Positions 24,325 through 32,340 of a stretch of 39,504 nucleotides of DNA are shown here, in pieces; positions within the stretch are counted from its first letter, which is position 1; every line of letters starts with the position of its first letter. The notes below the pieces were generated by a model, which worked only from the letters and a program-made list of their open reading frames with translations, made no database searches and was not told the origin of the DNA. Made by a program: the position numbers and the translations under genes. Source of the DNA: Ilumatobacteraceae bacterium. GTDB lineage: Bacteria > Actinomycetota > Acidimicrobiia > Acidimicrobiales > Ilumatobacteraceae. The DNA lies in assembly GCA_022843125.1 (NCBI GenBank), contig JALHOG010000050.1:1-39504 (forward strand). Direction: 5' to 3'.

Positions 24325-25044
24325 CTACGGCTGGTCGTGACCGGCGTCGTCGGCGAGCTGCGTACCGGTGTGGGGCTCCGGCCCCTGCACTGGCTCCTCG
24401 GCGAGGAGCGCGTACAGACGGCGGCGCGCCTGCACGAGCACGGTGACGGCTTCGGCGCGCTGGCGGGCCTCGCCGACTTCGGCGATCTGGCGGGCTGCCA
24501 CGGCGAGCGCCTCGACCGCCTGGCCGAGTTCGGCGAGCTGGTCGTCGTCGTGGGTCTCCCACGGCGGGGGTGTGCCCGCCAGTTCGGCGGCGGCTGCGCG
24601 GCCGCGCTCGCTGAGCGAGTAGACGGAACGCCCCGAGTCCCCTACTGCGGTGACGAGGCCGTCGGCCTCGAGCGCGTTGAGGGTGGGGTAGACGGCGCCG
24701 GGGCTCAGCCGCCACGTGCCGTTGCTGCGTACATCCACCTCGCGGATGATGCCGTAGCCGTGCATCGGCGCTTCGGCAAGCAGCAGGAGGACTGCGATGC
24801 GGACCTCGCCGCGATCGCGGCGTCGGCCGCCGCCGAATCCGGTGCGCCCGCCAGGACCGTGAGGTCCGCCACGGCGCCCGCTCTGTGGCCCGCGACCTCG
24901 GCCACGCCCGCTCGACGACCCGCGCCCACGTCCGGGGCGGTCGTCGCCGCGATCGACGTCGCCGGCCGAGAGCCGGGCCCGACGCCTGCGGGGTTGCTGA
25001 TCGTGCTGGTGCTGGTGCTGGTGCTGGTGATTGTGCTGGTGCAT
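24325..25044 (-). CDS. PadR family transcriptional regulator with His/Gln-rich N-terminus
   Basis: 239 residues. The first 17 residues are mostly alternating His and Gln (MHQHNHQHQHQHQHDQQ), followed by a Gly/Arg-rich stretch to about 78. The PadR winged-helix domain runs about 80-155, with the phrases VLLLLAEAPMHGYGIIREV and LSPGAVYPTLNALEADGLV. A helical dimerisation tail follows. PadR proteins usually repress an adjacent transporter until a ligand binds. The exporter gene is 9 nt downstream and a palindrome overlaps the promoter upstream, so autoregulation of the pair is likely. The His run could bind metal; a downstream start would remove it, so the N-terminus needs confirmation. Confidence 0.88.
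   Translation of the reverse strand: MHQHNHQHQHQHQHDQQPRRRRARLSAGDVDRGDDRPGRGRGSSSGRGRGRGPQSGRRGGPHGPGGRTGFGGGRRRDRGEVRIAVLLLLAEAPMHGYGIIREVDVRSNGTWRLSPGAVYPTLNALEADGLVTAVGDSGRSVYSLSERGRAAAAELAGTPPPWETHDDDQLAELGQAVEALAVAARQIAEVGEARQRAEAVTVLVQARRRLYALLAEEPVQGPEPHTGTQLADDAGHDQP
25006..25044 (-). repeat. CAGCAC hexamer repeat encoding the His/Gln run of the PadR protein
   Basis: Short tandem GTGCTG/CAGCAC units cover the first 13 codons of the regulator. Like the GATGAC repeat in the pilin gene, the unit is two codons, so slippage preserves frame. Confidence 0.7.
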
Positions 25045-25097
25045 GTGATGCTCGATTCCGTGATCGGTGTGTCTCGTCGCTGTAGTGCGATGTAGTC

Positions 25098-25126
25098 ACG
25101 ATATATCGCGACATAGCGATTGACAA
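25098..25126 (-). promoter_or_regulatory. Candidate promoter of the padR-exporter pair
   Basis: On the minus strand TTGTCA (25126-25121), 17-nt spacer, TATCGT (25103-25098). The start would be about 45 nt upstream of the PadR ATG. The spacer holds the palindrome at 25099-25118. Confidence 0.5.
25099..25118. promoter_or_regulatory. Candidate PadR operator (20-bp palindrome)
   Basis: CGATATATCGCGACATAGCG pairs at 8 of 10 symmetric positions, with a perfect TCGCGA centre. It sits between and over the promoter boxes, as expected for repression. A second element with the same TCGC-N6-GCGA ends lies at 25077-25090. Confidence 0.5.
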
Positions 25127-25168
25127 CCTGCACGGCCTCAGTGCGTCCGGGAGGCCGGATCCCCGACC

Positions 25169-25174
25169 TACCCT
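25169..25174 (+). promoter_or_regulatory. Putative -10 box of the TAP-type hydrolase (leaderless)
   Basis: TACCCT is followed by 7 nt and then GTG 25182. Confidence 0.4.
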
Positions 25175-25181
25175 GTCGACC

Positions 25182-26753
25182 GTGCGCCGACGGATGACCG
25201 CCCTCGCGATGCTGACCGCCGCCGGGCTTGCTGCCGGATGCTCGGGCGACCAGCCGTCTGCTGGCACCGCGGCCGCCAGCCCGGTCACCACGGTGCCGGT
25301 GACGGCCAGCACGTCCAGCACACTGCCGGTGGGGCCGACGGTGTCGTCGCCGATCACCGCCCCCGCTGATCTGCCCGTGTTCGAACCGGCCCCGATCGAG
25401 TGGGAACCGTTCAACGACGCCGTCGACGTTGCCACCATCGAGGTCCCGGTCGACTACGCCCAGCCCGAAGACGGTCGCCGCATCGAGCTGTTCCTCGCCC
25501 GCTACCGCGCACTCGACCAGGAGAACCGGATCGGGACGTTGCTCGTCAACCCGGGCGGGCCGGGCTTCGGGGGGACCGGCCTCGCGGTCAACGCTGCCGA
25601 CATCTACGACCGAGCGCTCCGCGACCGGTTCGACATCATCGGCTGGGATCCGCGTGGCACCGGGGAGAGCGAGCCCGCGATCGACTGCATCGACAGCTTC
25701 GATCCGTACTTCACCGGGGTCGACTCGACACCGACCGACGATGCCGAGCGCGCCGCCCTCGTCGCCCTCGCCGAACAGTTCGCCGGCGAATGCGTGGCGG
25801 CCAACCCCGACCTGGTGCACATGACCACCAACAACAGCGCTCGCGACATCGACACCATCCGGCGGGCGCTCGGCGAGGAGACGATCTCGTTCTTCGGGTT
25901 CAGCTACGGCAGCGAACTGGGGACGGCGTGGGCGACGATGTACCCGTCGACGGTGCGGGCGCTCGTGATCGACGGTGCCGCCGACCCCGGCGCCGCGCCC
26001 GACGAATGGGCCGAGCAGCAACTCACCGGGTTCGACTCGACCCTCACCACGTTCCTCGACCAGTGCAGTGCCGACGACGGATGCGAGTTCCACAACGACG
26101 GTGACGCAGCGGGGGCGTTCGACACGCTCATGGCGAGCCTCGACGTCACCCCGATCGCGGGCGCCGATGGCCGTCCGCCGGTCAACCGCGACATCGCGCG
26201 GGTCGCAGTGTCGACCGCTCTGTACTCCGAGCTGCGCTGGCCCGCCCTGGCGCAGTCGCTCACGGCTGCGCAGAGCGGTGACGGCAGCGGGCTGCTCGCC
26301 CTCTTCGACGCCTACTACCAGCGATCGCCCGACGGTACGTGGGGCAACGAGTTGGAGGCGTTCCAGGTGATCTCCTGCATGGACGATCCGGCGCGCCCGA
26401 GTGTCGAGGAGTCGGACGCCGAAGCGGCACGGTTGAGCGGCGTCGTCCCGCGGTTGGTGGCGCCCGGTTCGGCCGGCGACTACGGGTGCACGTTCTTCCC
26501 GCCGGCGGTCGACCCCCGCATCACCATCACCGCCGCCGGCGCCGGACCGGTGCTCGTGGTCGGGACCACCGGGGATCCGGCGACGCCACTCGCGAGCACC
26601 CGGGCGATGCGCGATGCCCTCGACGACGGTCGCCTCGTGGTGGTGACCGCCGACGAGCACACCGGCTACGGGGTCAACCGATGCATCGTCGAGCTCGTCA
26701 ACGACTACCTGATCGACCTCGAGCCCCCCGACGACGAGACCGAGTGCACCTGA
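25182..26753 (+). CDS. Secreted alpha/beta hydrolase, TAP (tripeptidyl aminopeptidase) type, probable lipoprotein
   Basis: 523 residues. The N-terminus MRRRMTALAMLTAAGLAAGC contains a plausible lipobox at Cys20, then a Ser/Thr/Pro-rich linker to about 65. The hydrolase core has the oxyanion region LLVNPGGPGFGG, DIIGWDPRGTGESEP, and the nucleophile elbow GFSYGSELG (Ser241). The C-terminal TAP-like part supplies Asp465 in TTGDPATPL and His493 in DEHTGYG, so the triad is complete. Cys pairs (CIDSF, GECVA, CSADDGC, GYGVNRC) suggest disulfides in an exported enzyme. Family members remove N-terminal peptides or hydrolyse esters; the substrate cannot be assigned. GTG 25182 is supported by the leaderless -10 box. 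Confidence 0.9.
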   Translation: MRRRMTALAMLTAAGLAAGCSGDQPSAGTAAASPVTTVPVTASTSSTLPVGPTVSSPITAPADLPVFEPAPIEWEPFNDAVDVATIEVPVDYAQPEDGRRIELFLARYRALDQENRIGTLLVNPGGPGFGGTGLAVNAADIYDRALRDRFDIIGWDPRGTGESEPAIDCIDSFDPYFTGVDSTPTDDAERAALVALAEQFAGECVAANPDLVHMTTNNSARDIDTIRRALGEETISFFGFSYGSELGTAWATMYPSTVRALVIDGAADPGAAPDEWAEQQLTGFDSTLTTFLDQCSADDGCEFHNDGDAAGAFDTLMASLDVTPIAGADGRPPVNRDIARVAVSTALYSELRWPALAQSLTAAQSGDGSGLLALFDAYYQRSPDGTWGNELEAFQVISCMDDPARPSVEESDAEAARLSGVVPRLVAPGSAGDYGCTFFPPAVDPRITITAAGAGPVLVVGTTGDPATPLASTRAMRDALDDGRLVVVTADEHTGYGVNRCIVELVNDYLIDLEPPDDETECT

Positions 26754-26796
26754 TCTCGCTGCGCTGATCGAGCGGTGGGCGTGGCCGAAAAGCAGA

Positions 26797-26826
26797 CGAG
26801 TCCGAACCTGTGAGGGTTCGGACTCG
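26797..26826 (-). terminator. Rho-independent terminator of tRNA-Ser
   Basis: A perfect 12-bp stem (CGAGTCCGAACC/GGTTCGGACTCG) with a 6-nt loop, followed on the minus strand by TCTGCTTTT. It begins 3 nt after the tRNA 3' CCA. On the plus strand it may also stop readthrough from the hydrolase gene. Confidence 0.85.
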
Positions 26827-26828
26827 CA

Positions 26829-26916
26829 TGGCGGAAGGGGTGGGATTTGAACCCACGGAGGCTTGCACCTCGCACGCTTTCGAGGCGTGTCCCTTTGGCC
26901 GCTCGGGCACCCTTCC
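26829..26916 (-). tRNA. tRNA-Ser(CGA) with encoded CCA
   Basis: 88 nt on the minus strand including CCA. Acceptor arm GGAAGGG pairs with CCCTTCC, discriminator G, then CCA in the DNA. The anticodon loop reads CTCGAAA with anticodon CGA at 26880-26882. A long variable arm, as in class II tRNAs, and the T-arm GTGGGTTCAAATCCCAC are present. It reads UCG codons, which are frequent in this genome. Confidence 0.96.
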
Positions 26917-26923
26917 GCCCGAC

Positions 26924-26929
26924 AGACTA
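26924..26929 (-). promoter_or_regulatory. Putative -10 box of tRNA-Ser
   Basis: TAGTCT on the minus strand, 7 nt before the mature tRNA 5' end. This would start transcription at or very near the mature end. The -35 is weak. Confidence 0.4.
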
Positions 26930-27132
26930 GCGGCCGCGACCGGGTCCCGACGCCCGAGATCCGACCCCGCCCGATCCCCCGCTGCGCTCAAGCCGACGTC
27001 AGGTAACGCCGATACAGGTTTGCAGGAATTACACATTGGGGCCGATTCGCCCCGTCGTCGTGACGAGGTGCGTGCCCGCGCCCACCCGACGCCGGACGGT
27101 CGGTCCGAACGGAACCGGAGGGAGGCCAGCAG
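26930..27132. other. Intergenic region upstream of the GTPase gene
   Basis: About 200 nt. It holds the tRNA promoter at its left end and an AT-richer patch at 27000-27045 (GATACAGGTT, AATTACACATTG), where the GTPase promoter probably lies. No protein or RNA gene was recognised. Confidence 0.3.
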
Positions 27133-27726
27133 ATGTCGCAGACGCCAGCGAGCGAGCACGTCTTCAAGCTGCTCGTCACCGGGCCGTTCGCCGCCGGCAA
27201 GACGTCCCTGATTCAGGCAGTATCCCAGACCCCTGTCGTCGAGACCGACGTCGCGACCTCGGGCGTCGAGGCTGCGGTCAAGGCGCGCACCACCGTCGCG
27301 ATGGACTTCGGCACGTACGCGATCCAGGGCGGCGATGTGCGCCTGCTGCTGTTCGGCACGCCTGGACAGCGTCGGTTCTGGTTCATGACCGACGTCTTGA
27401 AGGGCGAGGTCGACGCCGTCGTCTACGTGGTCGACGCCGAAGCGGAACACACCCACGCCGAGGCCGGCGAAGCGATGCGGGAACTGCTCCGCGACCTGCG
27501 CGTCCCGCTGGTCGTCGCGATCAACCGGTGCGACGACGGCGATGCGGCCGAGTTGATCGCTCGGCGCCTCGGCGCTCTCGCGAGCGAGGCGGTCGTGCCG
27601 TGCCAGCTGATCGAGTACGAGTCGGGCCGCACCGTGATCATCGAGGCGCTCCTGACGGTGCTCGACCGGCTCGAGCGGGAGCATCGCGAGCCACGGGAGT
27701 CGGGCACGCTCGCGGGTGTGGCATGA
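27133..27726 (+). CDS. MglA/CvnD-like small Ras-type GTPase
   Basis: 197 residues. P-loop GPFAAGKTS (Lys23), switch II FGTPGQRRF in which the usual Asp of DxxG is replaced by Thr as in MglA/conservon GTPases, and the base-recognition motif NRCD (NKxD variant). The ribosome site GGAGG lies 7 nt before ATG 27133. These GTPases act as polarity or signalling switches (MglA in Myxococcus; CvnD in Streptomyces conservons). The usual conservon partners (sensor kinase, Roadblock protein, DUF742 protein) are absent here. Instead it overlaps (ATGA) a DUF4388-like gene. A link to the nearby pilins is possible, since MglA controls type IV pili, but is only inference. Confidence 0.88.
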   Translation: MSQTPASEHVFKLLVTGPFAAGKTSLIQAVSQTPVVETDVATSGVEAAVKARTTVAMDFGTYAIQGGDVRLLLFGTPGQRRFWFMTDVLKGEVDAVVYVVDAEAEHTHAEAGEAMRELLRDLRVPLVVAINRCDDGDAAELIARRLGALASEAVVPCQLIEYESGRTVIIEALLTVLDRLEREHREPRESGTLAGVA

Positions 27727-29333
27727 GCTTGCGTCGAGATGACCTCGACGACGCTCAGGACGATGCGCTCGGCCTCGCCAGCACCTATCCGCGGCCCGGC
27801 TGGGTCGTGCTCGACGCGATCCGCGACCGAGGTTTCACCGGTGAGGTGGTGTGTCGGACCAACCCCGGCGTCACCGTCTGGGCCGACCGTGGCGTCATCT
27901 ATCTCGCCGAGCGCGACGACGATCCGTCGCTGGGCCGGCGTCTGGTGGAAGCCGGCGCGCTGACCGAGGGTCAACTTGCTGCCGGAGCGGTGCAGGTGAG
28001 CGGCGACGAGCATCTCGGGCTGCTGTTCGAACGTGTCGCCGACGTCGATCGTCACGCGGTCATCGTCACCAACCAGCTCCTCACCGACGACTGCGTCGGA
28101 TGGCTCGCGAGCCAGCGCGTCCACGGCGCGATCGTCACCCCGTATCGCCATCACGCGTCGGGCGCGCACCGCTGGCACGACGACGGCGCCCCGGGTGCGC
28201 CCGACGGGGGCCTGCCCGCACCGTCGATCGGGCCGGTCCCGGGGCCGACACCCTCGTTTGCTCCGCCGCCACCGGCATCGGTGCCGGCGACGTTGCCGCC
28301 ACCGGCACCGTTCACACTGCCCGCCCCTGGAACCGAGGAGCCGCCGCCCCTCCCGCCGGCTCATGCCGCTGCGCCTGTGACGTCACTGATCGCGCCGCTC
28401 CCGATGCCCGGCCGCCGCGTCGATCACGTCGCGGAGCAGGTCGATGTGCGCGTCGATCTCGACGACGTCATCCATTGGGACGAGCCGGGTTGGCTCGAGC
28501 GACCGTTCGCCAATGATCCGAGCGAGGCGCGAGCGCGGCCCGCTGTCGAGTCGTCGCCGTCGCTCGCATCTGCGCCGACGCAGGCCATGGGTATCGACGT
28601 GTCGTGGACCGACCGGATCGATCCGCCACGGGCCTCGGTCTCGCATCACGAGCCGATGGCGCGTGCGGCGGTCCTCCCTGCGGTCGCTGCCGATCCGTTC
28701 GATCGGTTCGAGGTGATCTGGCCGAGCGGCGAGATCGACGAGCAGTTCGGCGGGCAGCCGCTCGAGGCCTACCCCGACCCCGACATCGACCGCGCCGGGC
28801 CGACGGCGCGGCTGGTCCGCGACGGGGGGCAGCGCGATGGCACGGCCGGAGCGGGGAGGGTCGGTGATGTCGCCGACGCAGTCGTCGAGCACGCGCTCGG
28901 GGATGGGGTCGCCGGCATCGAGTCGTTCCTCGCCGACCAGGCCGTCTGGAGCAACACCACCGAGGTCGTCGATCATGACGACGACGTGCTGTCGGCGGTG
29001 CGCGAGGCGGTCGCCGAGATCGAGACCGGATCGCTCGCTCAGCGCGAGCGTCGCATCGGGCCACGCAGCGGGATCGTGATCGACAGCGGTGCGGCGCCCG
29101 CCGAGTTGCGCCTCCCCGGCCGAGTTGCTCTCCGTGACACCGTCGAAGTGCCCGTCACTGCGACGGGCCGGATGACCCGACCCAACTCGACCGTCGGCTC
29201 GGTCTTCGACGAGCTCCCGGCGGCTCAGCCGACCGAGCCGATCGAGGTGTTCGTCTCCGTCGACGAGGGTGCGCCAGTGGACGAGCGGGCGTCGGCGTTG
29301 CGCCGACTCATCGGCAGCCTCAAGCGGCGCTGA
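27723..29333 (+). CDS. DUF4388-like protein with long disordered region, GTPase partner
   Basis: 536 residues from ATG 27723, overlapping the GTPase stop. The N-terminal domain (about 20-135) resembles DUF4388/PatA-N: GFTGEVVCRTNPGVTVWADR followed by a GVIYLAE strand and a LVEAGALTEGQLAAG helix. Residues about 150-240 are Pro-rich (FAPPPPAS, LPPPAPF), and the remainder is acidic and low in predicted structure, with short ordered patches. DUF4388 domains often occur beside MglA-like GTPases and Roadblock proteins in bacterial signalling modules. This could be the GTPase effector or scaffold; function is not assigned. The C-terminus ends LRRLIGSLKRR. Confidence 0.78.
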   Translation: MSLRRDDLDDAQDDALGLASTYPRPGWVVLDAIRDRGFTGEVVCRTNPGVTVWADRGVIYLAERDDDPSLGRRLVEAGALTEGQLAAGAVQVSGDEHLGLLFERVADVDRHAVIVTNQLLTDDCVGWLASQRVHGAIVTPYRHHASGAHRWHDDGAPGAPDGGLPAPSIGPVPGPTPSFAPPPPASVPATLPPPAPFTLPAPGTEEPPPLPPAHAAAPVTSLIAPLPMPGRRVDHVAEQVDVRVDLDDVIHWDEPGWLERPFANDPSEARARPAVESSPSLASAPTQAMGIDVSWTDRIDPPRASVSHHEPMARAAVLPAVAADPFDRFEVIWPSGEIDEQFGGQPLEAYPDPDIDRAGPTARLVRDGGQRDGTAGAGRVGDVADAVVEHALGDGVAGIESFLADQAVWSNTTEVVDHDDDVLSAVREAVAEIETGSLAQRERRIGPRSGIVIDSGAAPAELRLPGRVALRDTVEVPVTATGRMTRPNSTVGSVFDELPAAQPTEPIEVFVSVDEGAPVDERASALRRLIGSLKRR

Positions 29334-29337
29334 GCCG

Positions 29338-29829
29338 TCAGTTCGCGCGCCGTCGGGCAGCGAAGAACTCGACCAGCACTCGGCCGCACTCCTCCGCGAG
29401 GACGCCGGTGATCCGCGGCACTCGATGGTTGAGCAGCGCCGAATCGACGATGTCGAACCGGCTGCCGGCGGCACCCGCCTTCGGGTCGGTGGTGCCGTAG
29501 ACGAGTCGTCCGAGCCGCCCGTTCACCATCGCGCCGGCACACATCGCACACGGCTCGAGTGTGACCACGAGGGTGCAGTCGTCGAGCCGCCAGTGCCCGA
29601 CCACCGCGGCCGCGTCGCGCAGCGCGAGGACCTCGGCGTGTGCGGTGGGGTCGCCGGTCAGCTCGCGTTCGTTGTGCCGTGCCGCGATGATCTCGCCGCC
29701 ACGCAGGACGACCGCACCGACGGGCACGTCGTCGTGCGCGAGCGCTGCGAGCGCCTCGTCGAGCGCAGCGCGCATCGCTGGCGTCCAGTCCTCTCGATCG
29801 GGCTCGTCGGGCAGCTCGGGCTCGGTCAT
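29338..29829 (-). CDS. tadA: tRNA adenosine(34) deaminase
   Basis: 163 residues from ATG 29829. It converts A34 to inosine in tRNA-Arg(ACG). The deaminase motif is TAHAEVLAL (His64 zinc ligand, Glu66 proton shuttle) with PCAMC (Cys94, Cys97) as the other zinc ligands. The family phrases PVGAVVL and RLVYGTTDPKAGAAGS are present. The frame extends upstream, but MTEPELPDEP fits the family length. The gene is convergent with the DUF4388-like gene (4-nt gap) and divergent from rsgA. Confidence 0.94.
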   Translation of the reverse strand: MTEPELPDEPDREDWTPAMRAALDEALAALAHDDVPVGAVVLRGGEIIAARHNERELTGDPTAHAEVLALRDAAAVVGHWRLDDCTLVVTLEPCAMCAGAMVNGRLGRLVYGTTDPKAGAAGSRFDIVDSALLNHRVPRITGVLAEECGRVLVEFFAARRRAN

Positions 29830-29880
29830 CGACGCCAGTGTGCCAGTGCGAACCCCATGCCGGTCCGAACCAGTGTCAGG

Positions 29881-29886
29881 TACGGT
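29881..29886 (+). promoter_or_regulatory. Putative -10 box of rsgA
   Basis: TACGGT lies 10 nt before ATG 29897, predicting a very short leader. Confidence 0.3.
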
Positions 29887-29896
29887 CAGCCCCGAC

Positions 29897-30901
29897 ATGC
29901 CGGATCCTGAACTGGGCTGGAACGACACGCTGCAGCGGGCGTGGGAAGCGCTCGGTGCCCCCGGCGCGCCCGGGCGGGTGTCGCGGATCGATCGCGGCTG
30001 GAGCCGGATCATGCGTCACGCGCACGATCTCGACCCGATGCGGGCGCGCAACCTGTTCGTCGACGTCGCCGTCGGCGACTGGGTGGTGCCCTCGGTCGAC
30101 AGCGAACGGATCGACCACGTGATCGAACGCACATCGGCGTTCGTCCGGCGGGCATCGTTCGAAGGCGATCGGTTCGAAGCCGACACCCTGGCAGCCAACA
30201 TCGACGTCGTGTTCCTCGTGCATGCAGTCGGCACACCACCGAACCAGCGACGGCTCGAACGCGAGCTGGTCCTGGCGTTCGACTCCGGGGCGCAGCCGGT
30301 GGTGCTCCTGACGAAGGTCGACCTGGTCGATGACCCCGAACCCGCGCGCGCCGAGCTCGCCGAGGTCGCGCTCGGTGTGCCGGTGCTGTTGGTGAGCGGC
30401 CTCGACCGCACGGGGTTGGCAGCGGTGCGCGGGTTCGCCGCCGGTCACCGCAGCCTGGCGTTCCTCGGTGCGTCGGGTGTCGGCAAGTCGACGCTCGTGA
30501 ACGCGCTCCTCGACGACGACGTGATGGACACGGGCGCGGTGCGCCATGCCGATCATCGGGGGAGGCACACCACGGTGGCGGCCCAGCTGCTGCGGCTGCC
30601 GTCCGGTGGGTGGCTGCTCGACACCCCTGGGGTACGTGCGGTCAGCCTGTGGCTGTCGGGCCAGGGGATCGAGCGGGCGTTCCGTGACGTGTTCGCCCTC
30701 ATGGATCATTGCCGTTTCCGTGACTGCAAGCACGACCGCGAACCCGACTGCGCAGTTCGCGCGGCGATCGACGCGGGCGAGCTCGACCCGGCCCGGTTCG
30801 CCAGCCTGGAGCGCCTCGTCGCCGAGGAAGCCGCGCTCGAAGTCGAGCAGGCCCGCCAAGCCAAGCTGTCCGACCGCCGTGGCCACCGTCGCCCCCGCTG
30901 A
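29897..30901 (+). CDS. rsgA: Ribosome small subunit-dependent GTPase A
   Basis: 334 residues. It is a late 30S assembly factor. The GTPase motifs are circularly permuted as in the family: G4 LLTKVDL (Thr139-Asp142) precedes G1 GASGVGKST (Lys197) and G3 DTPG (Asp242). An N-terminal OB-like region contains VGDWVVP. The C-terminal zinc region has HCRFRDCKHDREPDC with the expected Cys/His ligands. ATG 29897 lies 67 nt from the divergent tadA start. The basic C-terminus (RGHRRPR) would help rRNA binding. Confidence 0.94.
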   Translation: MPDPELGWNDTLQRAWEALGAPGAPGRVSRIDRGWSRIMRHAHDLDPMRARNLFVDVAVGDWVVPSVDSERIDHVIERTSAFVRRASFEGDRFEADTLAANIDVVFLVHAVGTPPNQRRLERELVLAFDSGAQPVVLLTKVDLVDDPEPARAELAEVALGVPVLLVSGLDRTGLAAVRGFAAGHRSLAFLGASGVGKSTLVNALLDDDVMDTGAVRHADHRGRHTTVAAQLLRLPSGGWLLDTPGVRAVSLWLSGQGIERAFRDVFALMDHCRFRDCKHDREPDCAVRAAIDAGELDPARFASLERLVAEEAALEVEQARQAKLSDRRGHRRPR

Positions 30902-30985
30902 CCCGCGCCGTGACACAGGTCGATGAGGACCGGCACAACGGTGCTCGGTAAGTTCGGGCGGCACGCGATCGAGAAGGGGAGCAGC

Positions 30986-32326
30986 ATGACGGCACTGCCG
31001 AGCACCGTGGAGATGTACGACCTGCGGATGTCCGACCGGGCACAACCGCTCTACGAGGCCGTCAAGCGGTTCATCGCCGAGGAGATCGAGCCGCGCACCG
31101 AAGAGTTCTTCCGGCTCGGCGAGGGGCGTGCCGATCACTGGGGCTACGGCGAGGGTCAGCTCGAGCTGCTCGACTCGATCAAGGCGAAGGCCAAGGAGCA
31201 GGGCCTCTGGAACTTCTTCCTCCCGAACGCCGAGACGGGCGAGGGCCTGTCGAACCTCGACTACGCGTACATCGCCGTCGAGCTCGGCAAGAACCCGATC
31301 GCGTCCGAGTGCCTCAACTGCTCGGCGCCCGACACCGGCAACATGGAGGTGCTCGAGCGGGTCGGCACGCCCGAGCAGAAGGAGCAGTGGCTCGAGCCGC
31401 TGCTGCGGGGCGAGATCCGCTCCGCGTACGTGATGACCGAGCCCGACGTCGCGTCGTCCGACGCGAAGCAACTGTCGTGCCGAGCCGTCCGCGACGGCGA
31501 CGAGTGGGTCATCACCGGCGAGAAGTACTGGTCGTCCGGCGCCGGCGACCCGCGCTGCAAGATCCTGATCGTGATGCTGATGACCGACCCCGACGGGCCG
31601 CCGTACCGCCGGCAGTCCCAGATCCTGGTCCCGATGGGCACGCCGGGGCTCGAGATCCGTGGCGCGATGCACGTGTTCGGTGAGGACGAGGCGCCGCACG
31701 GTCACATGCACCTGCGGTTCAACGACGTGCGGGTGCCCTACTCGAACGTGCTGTGGGGCGAGGGCAAGGGCTTCGAGATCAGCCAGCTCCGCCTCGGCCC
31801 GGGCCGCATCCACCACTGCATGCGCTCGGTCGGTGCCGCCGAGAAGGCGCTCGAGCTGCTGGTGAAGCGCGGCCTCACCCGCGAGGCGTTCGGCAAGCCG
31901 ATCGCCTACCTCGGCAAGAACCCCGAGGTGATCGCGAAGGCCCGGATCGAGATCGAGGCGATGCGCCGCATGGTGCTCACCGCAGCCAAGGCGATGGACG
32001 TGCTCGGCAACGCCGAAGCGCGGGTCTGGGTGAGCGCCATCAAGGCGATGGTGCCGATCCGCACCTGCCAGATCGTCGACGAGGCGATCCAGGTCCACGG
32101 CGCCACCGGCGTGTCGCAGTGGACGCCGCTCGCCCGGCTCTACGCCGGGCAGCGCACGCTCCGCCTGGCCGACGGCCCCGACGAGGTGCACTGGCACGTG
32201 GTGGGCCGGGCCGAGATCTCGAGCATGGGCGAGGCGGCCCAGGGCTACAACCCGAAGGACGCCTACTACGAGATGCTCGAAGCCCACGCCGGCGCCGACC
32301 ACAGCGGCATCTTCTCCGGCCCCTGA
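30986..32326 (+). CDS. Acyl-CoA dehydrogenase
   Basis: 446 residues. It oxidises acyl-CoA thioesters with FAD. Typical blocks in order: N-terminal helical domain; FAD/acyl-binding YVMTEPDVASSDA and WVITGEKYWSSGAGD; middle beta domain with LVPMGTPGLEIRG; C-terminal helices with the family phrase IQVHGATGVSQWTPLARL and a final RTLRLADGPDEVHW. This pattern fits the ACAD10/11-like or FadE group acting on long or hydroxylated substrates. The exact chain length is unknown. A ribosome site (AAGGGGAG) precedes ATG 30986. It is followed 14 nt later by the DUF427 gene. Confidence 0.92.
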   Translation: MTALPSTVEMYDLRMSDRAQPLYEAVKRFIAEEIEPRTEEFFRLGEGRADHWGYGEGQLELLDSIKAKAKEQGLWNFFLPNAETGEGLSNLDYAYIAVELGKNPIASECLNCSAPDTGNMEVLERVGTPEQKEQWLEPLLRGEIRSAYVMTEPDVASSDAKQLSCRAVRDGDEWVITGEKYWSSGAGDPRCKILIVMLMTDPDGPPYRRQSQILVPMGTPGLEIRGAMHVFGEDEAPHGHMHLRFNDVRVPYSNVLWGEGKGFEISQLRLGPGRIHHCMRSVGAAEKALELLVKRGLTREAFGKPIAYLGKNPEVIAKARIEIEAMRRMVLTAAKAMDVLGNAEARVWVSAIKAMVPIRTCQIVDEAIQVHGATGVSQWTPLARLYAGQRTLRLADGPDEVHWHVVGRAEISSMGEAAQGYNPKDAYYEMLEAHAGADHSGIFSGP

Positions 32327-32340
32327 TCGTCGGGTTCTGC

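Noticed and set aside
22528..25095. 855-codon plus-strand frame across the ABC exporter and padR
   Set aside because: It spans two well-supported minus-strand genes and their gap. Composition is that of a shadow frame.
29876..32302. 808-codon antisense frame over rsgA and the acyl-CoA dehydrogenase gene
   Set aside because: Both plus-strand genes are complete with all motifs, and the antisense product is His/Arg/Asp-rich with no recognisable domain.
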